NCBI RefSeq assembly: GCF_002895485.1
Contig: NZ_AZRK01000001.1
Span: 1-64,000 of the forward strand
DNA: 64,000 bases
Direction of reading: 5' to 3'
Origin: Petrotoga sp. 9PWA.NaAc.5.4
Lineage (GTDB): Bacteria; Thermotogota; Thermotogae; Petrotogales; Petrotogaceae
Shown here: piece after piece, positions 55,501-63,325 of the stretch
Position numbering within the stretch: position 1 is the first letter of the stretch
Layout: the number at the start of each line of letters is the position of its first letter
Made by a program: the position numbers and the translations under genes
The notes under the pieces: generated by a model
What the model was told of the DNA's origin: nothing
The model's input: only the letters and a program-made list of their open reading frames with translations
Database searches by the model: none

Positions 55501-55589
55501 ATGTAAGACAAAATATAATTTCATGGAATCCATTGCCAGATATTTGGGCAAATCCACAAAACTGGGGTACTTTGGAATTAACTGAGTAA
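52566..55589 (+). CDS. Secreted multidomain GH144-like glucanase (glycoamylase domain), 1007 aa
   Basis: Signal peptide (1-22). Two tandem carbohydrate-binding-like beta-sandwich domains follow (about 25-178 and 190-352), sharing NDN-S/T-GA-R/K-FEL, FLGMADVT-E/D-GWKWV and PFYVD. The catalytic module (about 385-770) is of the glycoamylase/COG5368 type, beginning EEIQKRAFLYFWNEANPVNG and containing GLSAIPVGIENGWIS and LSASDGPAGYKAYG. Characterised members of GH144 with this domain are endo-beta-1,2-glucanases. The C-terminal 215 residues are a CBM9-like domain (IKIDGDLSEWKD ... SIEIKIPFEYLGL). Start ATG behind AAAGGAGG. It would cut extracellular beta-glucan for import by the next genes. The exact linkage is inferred. 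Confidence 0.85.
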   Translation: MKKATYLLIALVLFFSLSIFSQSFIHSFEYTNDLNNDNSGARFELSGRFVYEGKYSTIIVPSGESAETKMAFELSGERLNNWLGNDTLKLAIYTRPDASLKPNKFFLGMADVTEGWKWVDGIFSETEPKDGWNIIEYKLTEKMQDLLIDGKYMLYFSFMHTQGVTNIPLKDPFYVDNLIALNSEEPEIERIYIWSMDSEEEIGTFGNDNTGAKFELAKDLAAEGLYAMKVIPDGKAIEAKIAIELSGEKVLAWAGRNEVIMNVYIPKENKIKPTMYFLGMADVTDGWKWVGGVFSDTQVSSGWNKVKFEIAGNMSNLVEGNKYMIYLAFGGFDENNVKTPLYEPFYVDGIFVEKSSKPTVEELLSMAPSNIKEEVQTLLELDDEALLEEIQKRAFLYFWNEANPVNGLIKDRSTKDSPSSIAAVGMGLSAIPVGIENGWISYEEGYERVLTTLKTFVEGKVEGMNGFFYHFVDMNTGKRAGNSEISSIDTAILVAGALTAGSYFKDTEIEELANILYENVNWQWMLDGGDTLSMGFKPEAGFLGARWDSFNEGLLAYVLAIGSPTYPIPSESWDKIFRPVKNDTYIYLPQETLFVYQYPNIWIDFRDKEDKYANYFNNAEAATRYNWLFAVQNRFKYETYDMDIWGLSASDGPAGYKAYGAVDGNHDGTVAPYASISSIPFTFDLSINAIRGMLSKYGPLVWGKYGFYSAFNVDEVWFSDQYIGIDQGDIILMIENYKTGLIWDLFMSNEHIQNALNKIGFVEKVSDYAVTPWYVEEYKRLLTSSEVKLAQAPRLKQPIKIDGDLSEWKDIPRYVVTEDMNVPAGGIVPVDKRSQVLHSYFQAAWDNENLYLAADVYDEYVVVNIAPQDVGGYYRTDSIEFYINPNVAGSNAGLFKLAVLPFDTEGNVQAVRHEDANPGPLSKTAPKVQVASLRTDHGYSIEIKIPFEYLGLSPREGIQIGFSHTVHNSNKQDAQIGAYVRQNIISWNPLPDIWANPQNWGTLELTE

Positions 55590-55595
55590 ATATGA

Positions 55596-55673
55596 ACTTT
55601 AGAAATGAAATTTTTTTAAAATAAATGATTGAATTTATAACAGGTCCAAGGGCGGCCTTGAAATTTCTAAAGT
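55596..55673 (+). repeat. TIR element copy H (internally deleted, 78 bp)
   Basis: Both perfect terminal repeats ACTTTAGAAAT and ATTTCTAAAGT are kept, but the centre is deleted from the first hairpin onward (CCAAGGGCGGCCTTG joined to the right end). Register is preserved: 33 nt from the right end to the next ATG. Confidence 0.9.
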
Positions 55674-55706
55674 GATTAAATGAGGAAAAATAGGAGGTGT
55701 AATATT

Positions 55707-56906
55707 ATGAAAAGAGTGGTAGGTGTTTTAAGCATTTTTTTGATTTTAGTAGCATCAACTTTTGGTGCAACGAAAATCACTGTATGGGCAATGGGTGAAG
55801 AAGCAAAGAGTCTTGATCAGTTAGCAAAATTGTTTATGGAAGAGTATCCTGAATATGAAGTCAATATTCAAGCTATTCCCTGGGCGAATGCATATGATAA
55901 GATTTTAACAGGTATTGCCGGTAGGCAAGTTCCAGATGTAGCTCAAATGGGAACTACATGGATGGCGCCTTTTGGGAGTATGGGGGCCTTCGAAGATTTA
56001 ACCCCGTATATTCAAAAATCTGAAATAGTAAAACCCGAAAACTTCTTTGAAGGTGCTTGGCAAACTGGTACAGTAAGTGGGAAACAACTTGGTATTCCCT
56101 GGTATGTGGATACACGGGCACTTTATTATCGAACTGACTTATTAGCCGAAGTTGGATACGATCACGCTCCTCAAAATTGGGATGAATTATACGATGCTGC
56201 AAAAAAATTGGCTGAAAAAGGCAAATATGGCATAACTCTTTATCAACCTCAAGACAATTATCAAGTATTAATGCCTTTTGTTTGGCAAAACGGTGGAGAT
56301 ATTATTGATAGCAATGGAAAAGTAATCGTAGATCAACCTGAATTCGTTGAAGCTTTTGAATATTATACAAGATTCTTTACAGAAAAACTTGCTCCAATAG
56401 GTGGCGGAGGAAACTTATTCCAAGATTTTGCTTCTGGCAATACACCAATGTTTTTCTCCGGTCCATGGATGGTTACTATGATAAGAGATCAAGTTCCCCA
56501 GATCGAAGGTAAATGGAATGTTGCCTTGATGCCTCAAAAGAAAACAAGAACGTCCTTCATGGGTGGAAGTGATCTAGTAATATTCAGAGATTCAAAAAAT
56601 AAAGAAGGAGCTTGGAAATTCATAGAGTTTTTATCAAGACCTGATATACAAGTAAAATGGTATCAAATTGTTAGCGCATTACCATCCGTCCAAGCAGCAT
56701 GGGATGATCCAATATTACAGCAAGATCCGATGATAGCGATTTTTGGCGAACAATTAAACGATGCTAAAGCTCCAGTAAATATACCTCAATTCCAAGAAAT
56801 TTCAGTATCGATGGATAGAAGAGTCGAAGAAGCTATATATGCAAGAAAAACAGCTGAACAAGCGGCAAAAGACTTAAAGAAAGATATTGAAAAGATATTG
56901 AAGTAA
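55707..56906 (+). CDS. Sugar ABC transporter substrate-binding protein (CUT1), 399 aa
   Basis: Extracytoplasmic receptor of a MalE/UgpB-type importer. Signal peptide 1-20 (VVGVLSIFLILVASTFGA), mature start TKITVWAMGEEAKSLDQLAK, then QVPDVAQMGTTWMAPFG, the hinge-region GIPWYVDTRALYYRTDLL and MFFSGPWMVTMI. ATG 55707 follows TAGGAGGTG; the longer frame from 55680 overlaps it. No lipobox. Position between the secreted glucanase and two permeases indicates uptake of gluco-oligosaccharides. Confidence 0.93.
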   Translation: MKRVVGVLSIFLILVASTFGATKITVWAMGEEAKSLDQLAKLFMEEYPEYEVNIQAIPWANAYDKILTGIAGRQVPDVAQMGTTWMAPFGSMGAFEDLTPYIQKSEIVKPENFFEGAWQTGTVSGKQLGIPWYVDTRALYYRTDLLAEVGYDHAPQNWDELYDAAKKLAEKGKYGITLYQPQDNYQVLMPFVWQNGGDIIDSNGKVIVDQPEFVEAFEYYTRFFTEKLAPIGGGGNLFQDFASGNTPMFFSGPWMVTMIRDQVPQIEGKWNVALMPQKKTRTSFMGGSDLVIFRDSKNKEGAWKFIEFLSRPDIQVKWYQIVSALPSVQAAWDDPILQQDPMIAIFGEQLNDAKAPVNIPQFQEISVSMDRRVEEAIYARKTAEQAAKDLKKDIEKILK

Positions 56907-56916
56907 TAATTATCAT

Positions 56917-56944
56917 GCCCCTCTTGCTAACAAGGGGGAGGGGC
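56917..56944 (+). terminator. Hairpin between binding protein and permease genes
   Basis: GCCCCTC (56917-56923) pairs with GAGGGGC (56938-56944), with an inner TTG/CAA stem, then a short TTTT. It is probably a partial terminator or mRNA stabiliser giving more binding protein than permease. Confidence 0.75.
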
Positions 56945-56976
56945 TTTTATAAACTAATCCTTGAAGGAGTGATAAA

Positions 56977-57852
56977 ATGAAAACTCCATTAAGAGCTATA
57001 ATAACATTTATAGGACCTCCTATAATCCTTTTATTAATTTTTATGGTAATTCCAATTTTTGTTTCTCTTTTTATCAGTTTTACTGATTTCGATGTTTATG
57101 CAATGTATGATTGGAGTAATGCAAGTTTTATCGGTTTTGAAAATTATATAAATTTAATGAAAGATCCCCTTTTTTGGAGAGCCTTGTTAAATACATTATA
57201 TGCGTTGGTAGTAGCCATGCCTTTAACAGTTATTCTTTCATTAAGTTTTGCTGCATTAATAAATAGAGAAGGAACTTATTTAAAAAACTTTTTTAAAGTT
57301 AGTTTTTATCTTCCCTCAATAACAAACACTGTTGCAATTGCTATAGTATGGGCATGGATGCTGAACCCAGATTACGGATTAATTAATTGGTTTTTAGGCT
57401 TATTTGGCATACAAGGTCCAAATTGGTTAGGTGATCCTGTATGGGCTATGCCATCTGTGATAATGCTGGTAGTTTGGAAAGCAGTGGGATATAACATAAT
57501 TCTTTTTACAGCAGGCTTACAAAATATCCCAGATTATTTATATGAAGCTGCAGAATTAGATGGGGCTACAAGATTTCAACAATTTTTATACGTTACCATT
57601 CCATCTTTAAGACCTACAATATTTTTTGTAACAGTAATGACGGTTATAGGATATTTACAATTATTTGAAGAACCATATATGTTAACTGCAGGAGGTCCAT
57701 TAAACTCAACTTTATCTATAGTTTTGTATTTGTATAGACAAGGGTTCAGATTCTTTAAATTAGGATACGCTTCTTCTATAGCATTTGTATTGTTCTTGAT
57801 GATATTTGCTTTAACGTTTATCCAAATGAGGGCAAGAAGGTCTGAAGTTTAA
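56977..57852 (+). CDS. Sugar ABC transporter permease (MalF-like), 291 aa
   Basis: First membrane subunit of the CUT1 importer, six membrane helices. The N-terminal helix is IITFIGPPIILLLIFMVIP. The EAA loop that docks the ATPase is YEAAELDGATRFQQFLYVTI, followed by PSLRPTIFF. The gene lies 70 bp after the binding protein and 26 bp before the second permease. No ATPase is encoded in the cluster, so a shared MsmX-type ATPase is expected elsewhere. Confidence 0.94.
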   Translation: MKTPLRAIITFIGPPIILLLIFMVIPIFVSLFISFTDFDVYAMYDWSNASFIGFENYINLMKDPLFWRALLNTLYALVVAMPLTVILSLSFAALINREGTYLKNFFKVSFYLPSITNTVAIAIVWAWMLNPDYGLINWFLGLFGIQGPNWLGDPVWAMPSVIMLVVWKAVGYNIILFTAGLQNIPDYLYEAAELDGATRFQQFLYVTIPSLRPTIFFVTVMTVIGYLQLFEEPYMLTAGGPLNSTLSIVLYLYRQGFRFFKLGYASSIAFVLFLMIFALTFIQMRARRSEV

Positions 57853-57878
57853 AGTGAAAAACTGAGGAGCTGATATTT

Positions 57879-58712
57879 ATGAGAAAAAGAAAAATCTCAC
57901 CAATAGAACAAATAATAGTACATGCAGTTTTGATCATTTGGTTATTAATTTCAGTCATTCCTTTTATTTGGATGGTTTCAACATCCTTTAAAGGCCCTGG
58001 AGAGATATTTATTTTTCCTCCGAGATGGATCCCAAAAAGTCCTACTTTTCAAAATTATATAGATTTATTTCAGAAAGTCAATTTTGGGAGACCATTCTTA
58101 AACTCAGTAATAGTTTCTCTATCTACAACATTTTTGTCTGTTTTAATTGCAACAATGGCAGGTTATGGGTTTGCCAAATTCCATTTTAAAAACAAAAATA
58201 TTTTATTTTTAGTCATATTAGGAACGATAATGGTACCTGGCCAAATAACAATGATACCTATATTTTTGCTATTAACTCAGCTCAATTTATTAAATACATA
58301 CTGGGGATTGATATTACCTGCAATTGCTAATGCTTTTAATATATTTTTTATGAGGCAATTCATAAGTGGAATACCTGACGAATTAATCGAAGCAGCAAAG
58401 ATGGATGGAGCTCATGAAGGCTGGATATTTTTTAGAGTTATTTTGCCGTTAGCCAAACCTGCAATGGCTGCAATAACAATCTTTACCTTTACAGGATCTT
58501 GGAACAATTTTTTATGGCCACTAATCATCGCCACAGATGAAAGTATGTATACTTTGCCCGTAGCGATTTCGATTTTAGGTGGACAATATACTGAAAACAT
58601 TGCCATGCAAATGGCAGGATCAGTTATCGTTATTTTACCTCTAATAATAGTATTTTTATTTACTCAAAGATATTTTATAAAAGGGATAACTTTTACAGGA
58701 TTAAAGGGATAA
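57879..58712 (+). CDS. Sugar ABC transporter permease (MalG-like), 277 aa
   Basis: Second membrane subunit of the importer, six helices. Typical MalG-type features are FIWMVSTSFKGPGEIF near the N-terminus, LNSVIVSLSTTFLSVLIATMAGYGFAK (first part shown only by its position, about 70-97) and the EAA loop LIEAAKMDGAHEGWIFFRVI followed by LPLAKPA. ATG behind TGAGGAG. Last gene of the transporter set; a 590-bp repeat-filled gap follows. Confidence 0.94.
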   Translation: MRKRKISPIEQIIVHAVLIIWLLISVIPFIWMVSTSFKGPGEIFIFPPRWIPKSPTFQNYIDLFQKVNFGRPFLNSVIVSLSTTFLSVLIATMAGYGFAKFHFKNKNILFLVILGTIMVPGQITMIPIFLLLTQLNLLNTYWGLILPAIANAFNIFFMRQFISGIPDELIEAAKMDGAHEGWIFFRVILPLAKPAMAAITIFTFTGSWNNFLWPLIIATDESMYTLPVAISILGGQYTENIAMQMAGSVIVILPLIIVFLFTQRYFIKGITFTGLKG

Positions 58713-58776
58713 TAATTTAAGACCATTTTAATACTCTATAAAAAACTTAGTTTAAAGATAGTAAAAATATAAGATA

Positions 58777-58814
58777 GATACTTTAGTGACGATAGTTTTT
58801 ATGATTTCTAAAGC
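58777..58814 (+). repeat. Possible minimal TIR element relic I0
   Basis: ACTTTAGTGACGATAG, then TTTTTATG and ATTTCTAAAG: both ends with almost nothing between. It could be an extreme internal deletion like copy H. Confidence 0.5.
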
Positions 58815-58851
58815 GAATATATAATGTGTTTCTCAATTTACTATCATAGGT

Positions 58852-59051
58852 ACTTTAGAAATGATAATCTTCAGAAAATAAGGTTTTGAATTTATATCAG
58901 GTCCAGGGCGGAGCCCTTCCCCTCTCTTTCGGTACAAGTACCGAAAAAGTTAAAAGAATTCAGAATTAGTGAGAATTAGAACTGAGGAAGTATTTTGTAA
59001 AAAAACAATTCTAAAAAATATATATAATAAGGATTCTGGAATTTCTAAAGT
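58852..59051 (+). repeat. TIR element copy I1 (complete)
   Basis: ACTTTAGAAAT to ATTTCTAAAGT, 200 bp, with AGGGCGGAGCCCT, CGGTACAAGTACCG (58930-58943) and TATAAT at 59023-59028. It is followed by a second complete copy instead of a gene. Confidence 0.93.
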
Positions 59052-59072
59052 GAGTATTAAAGATCTATAGGG

Positions 59073-59271
59073 ACTTTAGAAATGAAAATTTTTTAAAAAT
59101 AAGCTTTTGAATTTAAAATGGGTCCAGGGCGGAGTCCTCTCCCCTCTCTCCGTACAAGTACCGAAAAAGTTAAAAGAATTAAGAATTAGTAAAGATTAGA
59201 ACTGAGGAGGTATTTTGTAAAAAAACAATTCTAAAACATACATATAATAAGGATTTTGGAATTTCTAAAGA
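59073..59271 (+). repeat. TIR element copy I2 (complete)
   Basis: ACTTTAGAAAT to ATTTCTAAAGA, 199 bp, closely similar to I1. The second hairpin has lost one G (CCGTACAAGTACCG). The right end is 30 nt before the esterase ATG. Confidence 0.93.
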
Positions 59272-59301
59272 CATTATTACTATTATAAGAGGAGGTATCT
59301 A

Positions 59302-60150
59302 ATGATGAAAGAAAAGAAACTTTTGTTTATATTTTTAATTTCTTCTTTGATAACAGTTACTGTTTTTTCAGGTACGATAAAATACGAGTTCTTTAGATCA
59401 AATTTATTAGGAAGAGACGTTGGATATTCAGTTTACTTGCCAGATAATTATGATTCATCTAATCTATATTATCCAATTATCTACATTTTACATGGTTCAG
59501 GTGGGAATCAGTATCAATGGATTAATGAAGGTAAGATCGATCAAATTGCAGATGAGTTGATAGAAAATGGCGAACTACCTCCCAGCATAATAGTTATGCC
59601 GGCAACTGGAAATAACTGGTATGTAGACAGACGTGAAAAGATAGAAAGTATGTTTTTTCAAGAGTTTATTCCGTACATAGAAGATACATATAGAGTTATT
59701 AAAAGTCGTGATGCAAGAGTAATAGGTGGGCAATCAATGGGAGGTTACGGTGCCTTAAGATATTCTATGATTCATCCAGAGTTATTTTCAGTAGCAATTT
59801 TACTGAGCCCGGCAGTTTACGATCCCGTTCCACCTAAAAATTCTGCTGCGATAACTTCAGGCGTTTTTGGAGATCCATTTGATCCAAATATTTGGAAATC
59901 TTTAAACTATCCATCACTTTTTATGAGCTATTTGATGAAAGGTCAACCAGTTGCTATGTTTATAGCCTCTGGTGATGACGACGAACTTTTTATCGAACTT
60001 CATGCTACTCAATTATATGAAAGTATGAGAAATGCGGGTTTACCAGCTGAACTAAGAATTGTTGACGGTGGTCATGACTGGGGAGTATGGATTCCAACTA
60101 TGAGAGAAGGTTTGAAGTATGCTGGTAATTTTTTGACTCAACCAAAATAG
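59302..60150 (+). CDS. Secreted esterase (CE1/esterase D family), 282 aa
   Basis: Alpha/beta-hydrolase of the tributyrin esterase/feruloyl esterase-like group. Signal peptide 1-24, then SVYLPDNYDSSNLYYPIIYI and LHGSGGNQYQW (oxyanion region), nucleophile elbow GGQSMGGYGALR with the catalytic Ser, and HDWGVW with the catalytic His near the end; GDDDELF supplies the acid. It stands alone between element I2 and a terminator but next to the glucan locus, so removal of acyl decorations from the polysaccharide is a reasonable guess. ATG behind GAGGAGGT. Confidence 0.85.
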   Translation: MMKEKKLLFIFLISSLITVTVFSGTIKYEFFRSNLLGRDVGYSVYLPDNYDSSNLYYPIIYILHGSGGNQYQWINEGKIDQIADELIENGELPPSIIVMPATGNNWYVDRREKIESMFFQEFIPYIEDTYRVIKSRDARVIGGQSMGGYGALRYSMIHPELFSVAILLSPAVYDPVPPKNSAAITSGVFGDPFDPNIWKSLNYPSLFMSYLMKGQPVAMFIASGDDDELFIELHATQLYESMRNAGLPAELRIVDGGHDWGVWIPTMREGLKYAGNFLTQPK

Positions 60151-60178
60151 AAGCTGCCAATATGGCAGCTTCTCTCAT
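60151..60178 (+). terminator. Terminator after the esterase gene
   Basis: AAGCTGCCA-ATA-TGGCAGCTT, perfect 9-bp stem with a 3-nt loop directly after the stop codon, followed by a T-rich tail. Confidence 0.88.
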
Positions 60179-60210
60179 TTATTATTTCTTTAAAATCTTA
60201 AAATATCTTT

Positions 60211-60480
60211 CTAAAAAATTTTTGCTCCACGTTCAGCATGAAATTCTTTACCTTCAGAATATCCTCCATGAAAAACCACTGCTATATATAAAGCATTTGT
60301 ATTAACATCTTTTATTCTTTCTGATAACTTTTTAGCCCATCCAAGCACACACATAGTATGTTGATATTTAAATCTAAATGCTATAAGAGGGTTAGGTGGT
60401 ACATCTACATGTATAGAAAAATACTCCTTTACATACCTTAAATGCTGTTCATACCTTTCATTTATCTCCTTAAACCTCAA
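60211..60480 (-). pseudogene. HD-domain hydrolase fragment
   Basis: The 89-residue frame contains HTMCVLGWAKKLSERIK and AVVFHGGYSEGKEFHAERGA. These match small HD-family hydrolases (H...HD...H), except that the HD aspartate is missing (FHGGY where FHDIGY is expected) and the protein stops right after the third metal histidine. It is therefore truncated and probably inactive. Confidence 0.65.
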
Positions 60481-60591
60481 ACTTTAGTTGATAGAACCCT
60501 AATGTTTTCAACTTTCTTAACTTTTCTTATACATATTATACTATTCATTCATTTTCATTGACATCTAAAGATTAATTTTATTTAACAACCC

Positions 60592-60880
60592 TTATGATAT
60601 AAGAAATCTTAATGCTTGCTGGTTAAAATCTCTAGCTTCTTCATATGCCCCATGTCCACGGTCTTCATATAAAATCAATTTACTTTTATTTATTCTTTCA
60701 GCCATTTCCTTACTTGCTTTTTTTCCACAACTTTATCGCTATCCCTACCTATTACTAAAGTATTACATTTAATTTTATCTAATTCATCATAAGCATTATG
60801 ATTAAGACATGAATTAGCCTGAACTATAAATCTTTTAAAGTTTTTTGGTTCCCAACCTTTGTAAGAATAGGATAAAACAT
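60592..60880 (-). pseudogene. Alpha/beta-hydrolase C-terminal fragment, frameshifted
   Basis: Minus strand: NFKRFIVQANSCLNHNAYDE, then KIKCNTLVIGRDSDKVV, then after a frame change KEMAERINKSKLILYEDRGH with GAYEEARDFNQQALRFL and a stop. This is the C-terminal third of an alpha/beta-hydrolase with the catalytic Asp (GRDSD) and His (RGHG) regions. The N-terminal part and nucleophile are absent. It abuts a histidine kinase fragment in the opposite direction at about 60880. Confidence 0.75.
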
Positions 60881-62021
60881 TTCAAGTATTAGACATAGAG
60901 GGAAATATATTATATGGAATGCTGGATAAAAAGATAATAGAAGATAAAAGAGACTTAATTAACAATATAAACTCCACTAAATCCTTTGGTAGCAAGTCTT
61001 TCACTAGAATAATTCCTATTTTAGATGAAAATAGCAATGTTAAAGGAGCTGTCATATTGGGATATAGATTAATAAGCACACAAAAAACTCATACTAATAT
61101 CCTATCCCTATTATATAATTCCATGATGTTTTTGCCCTTTATATTTATAATAATATTTACTCTTATATATGCTAAAAAATTGAGTAAGAACATAAACAAG
61201 CCAGTAAATATTCTACTAGATGCATCAGATAAAATCAAAAACCAAGACCTAAACTTTACCATCAAATATGATGAAAATAACGAGTTTACAAAACTCTGCA
61301 ATGCCTTTGAAGACATGAGGATAAACCTTAAAGATTCTCTTATAAAACAATGGGATTTGGAAGAAAAGAGACAAGAAAATATATCAAATATTGCCAATGA
61401 TTTAAAGACACCTCTTACCATCATAAGCACTTATTCCGAAGCAATAATAGACGGAACGGTTAAGGAGGAAAAATTAAAAGATTATATAAAAGTCATTAAA
61501 AGGAATAACGAGAGAGCCTTAATCCTATTAGACGACATGAATAAAATATCCAATATTGAAAATCCTACTTTTATTTTAGAACCTATAGAAATTAATATTG
61601 CAGAATTTTTAAAATTAAAGAAAAGGGAATAGATTTTAAAATAGATATTATAGATTCTATGGAAAAAACCTTTATAGCTAGATTTGATATGAAGTCCTCA
61701 GAGCAAATATTGGATAATTGTATATCCAACAGCATTAGATACACAAAAAAAGAGGATATATAAAACTAAATATCCTATGTAATGATGAAGAAATAAAATT
61801 TTCCATTATAGATACGGGAAAGGGATTTAGTAATGAGGACCTACAAAATATCTTCAATAAATTTTATAAGGGGGACAAATCCCGTTCATTTACCACAGAA
61901 CATTCTGGTCTAGGCAATGTACATAGCTAAAACCATCGTAGAAAAGCATGGAGGACATATTAAAGCTGAGAACAATAAACTAAAAGGTGCTATTATTAAA
62001 TTTAATATAAAACCAATATGA
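60880..62021 (+). pseudogene. Sensor histidine kinase, 5'-truncated and frameshifted
   Basis: The longest intact frame (60919-61632) has a membrane helix, a HAMP-like linker and a HisKA segment ISNIANDLKTPLTIISTYSE, in which Asn replaces the phospho-accepting His of HDLKTPL. The HATPase domain follows in other frames: EQILDNCISNSIRYTKKE, IIDTGKGFSNEDLQNIFNKF, FTTEHSGLG and IAKTIVEKHGGHIKAENNK. The N-terminal sensor and start are missing. It resembles Clostridia-type two-component kinases. No response regulator gene remains. Confidence 0.85.
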
Positions 62022-62029
62022 CAGTGAGA

Positions 62030-62339
62030 CAGATGGTTATACTGGACTTAAGATGAGGATGCTTTTTTATACAATAATCAATTATATCTGCTTGTCCTTT
62101 TTTATAGAAGTAAATAGCTTCTTCTACTAGAGCCGAATCATCTATTGGAATGTCCCGATGTCTATTAGAGTATCTAAGTATACGAATTGCATTATCTTTT
62201 TCTAACCATTATTATAAATTCCAATTAAAATAATTTCTCCATTTTCAATAAATCTTTCAAACTGCCTTTTTCTTCTTTCCTTATCTAAAAACTTAGCCAT
62301 TTCATCTTCCATTAGAGCTTTTCTAACTTCGTATTTCAA
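62030..62339 (-). pseudogene. Small gene remnant, frameshifted, function unknown
   Basis: From a TTG start behind GGGGTGAG the minus strand reads KYEVRKALMEDEMAKFLDKE, RRKRQFERFIENGEIILIGI and YNNG-stop. A second frame continues LEKDNAIRILRYSNRHRDIP, DDSALVEEAIYFYKKGQADI and IDYCIKKHPHLKSSI. A single frameshift joins the two halves into one about 100-residue protein of unknown family. The 62340-62567 stretch beyond shows nothing further that I can support. Confidence 0.6.
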
Positions 62340-62567
62340 TATAATCTCACCCCTCAAAATATTAGACCATACATCTTAGCTTTATTGCCTTATATATGAT
62401 AAGGTGCATCCTTGAAAATAACAGTTTGTGTTTTTTCTATTAACTTTGGTTGTATTAAAGGATATGTCCATTTTTCTTTTAAAGATTATTCTATAGATAA
62501 ATATATATTTATGTTTTATTACTTCATTTTTTATAAAAACCTTCTTATCCTAATATTCTCTCCCTGT

Positions 62568-63077
62568 TTAAATTGTTTTTTCCATAACCTTGATTTCCCA
62601 CTTCCTCTCGGGATGGATTGTACTAAATATTTCTTTTACTACTTTAAATCCCATTCTCGTCCAAAACTCAAAGCCATTTTTATTTTGTTTTAACACACCT
62701 AACCTTAACCTTAAGTATCCTTTACTTTTCATATTTGATATGAACTCCTCAATGAACGCTCTTCCATATCCCTGTCTATGAAAATCTCCATGAATCATAA
62801 ATAATCCTATATATACTGCATCTTCATCTGGATAATTCATTATATAGTCAATAATTCCAATATATTGCCCATTCATTGATATTAGCTTATAATTTTTATT
62901 TTGTAAGTTTGAGTCTGGGGGTATATCATTTTTATCTTCAATAACAGTTTCTATTGAAGGTTTTTCATTCATTGAAATTTTAAAATATTCTCTATTGGTA
63001 TCATAAATATTTAAAACATCTTTTAATAAATTTTCAGTGACTGTATTTAAGATAAATTTATTCTCAGTACATTTCAA
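62568..63077 (-). CDS. GNAT-family N-acetyltransferase, about 169 aa
   Basis: Intact acetyltransferase frame: MIHGDFHRQGYGRAFIEEFI carries the Q-x-x-G-x-G/A acetyl-CoA loop, and LGVLKQNKNGFEFWTRMGFK is the typical motif B. The frame opens at ATG 63101, but GAGGTG at 63084-63089 fits TTG 63077 best; ATG 63083 is too close. It is the only apparently intact gene in a stretch of decayed, Clostridia-like fragments. The substrate is unknown. Confidence 0.8.
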   Translation of the reverse strand: MKCTENKFILNTVTENLLKDVLNIYDTNREYFKISMNEKPSIETVIEDKNDIPPDSNLQNKNYKLISMNGQYIGIIDYIMNYPDEDAVYIGLFMIHGDFHRQGYGRAFIEEFISNMKSKGYLRLRLGVLKQNKNGFEFWTRMGFKVVKEIFSTIHPERKWEIKVMEKTI

Positions 63078-63101
63078 TTTCATCACCTCAAAATAATTCA
63101 T

Positions 63102-63325
63102 TTTCTCTGCTTATTCCTAACTCATTTAGGTTAAATTCCGAACAATTCTTCCCTATACTGATGTCACCTTTAAATAAAACTATAAGATCTACGATATACC
63201 TCACTGCTTATCTATCAAATCCAACATTATTAAGTTCACCTTCACTTACATTAAGTTTAGGTTCAATTTCTGCTTTATCTGCTGCAACTAATTTAATCCT
63301 ATTTTCAACTTTTTTTGGACAATGT
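63102..63325. other. Gene-free stretch with possible coding debris
   Basis: On the minus strand short frames such as KKVENRIKLVAADKAEIEPK, followed by LNVSEGELNNVGFDR-stop, look like former coding sequence, but I do not recognise the family. No promoter, terminator or repeat copy stands out. Confidence 0.4.

Noticed and set aside
52566-55589. GH15-type glucoamylase annotation for the 1007-residue enzyme
   Set aside because: The name of the glycoamylase domain invites it, but the catalytic-region pattern (FYFWNEANPVNGLIKDRS) is that of the COG5368/GH144 group and not GH15.
60919-61632. Intact histidine kinase gene
   Set aside because: The frame lacks a start with a ribosome site, the sensor region and the ATPase domain, and the ATPase motifs continue in other frames downstream.
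62412-62693. 93-residue plus-strand hydrophobic frame
   Set aside because: It overlaps the acetyltransferase gene antisense and has AT-rich noise composition. No signal for translation.
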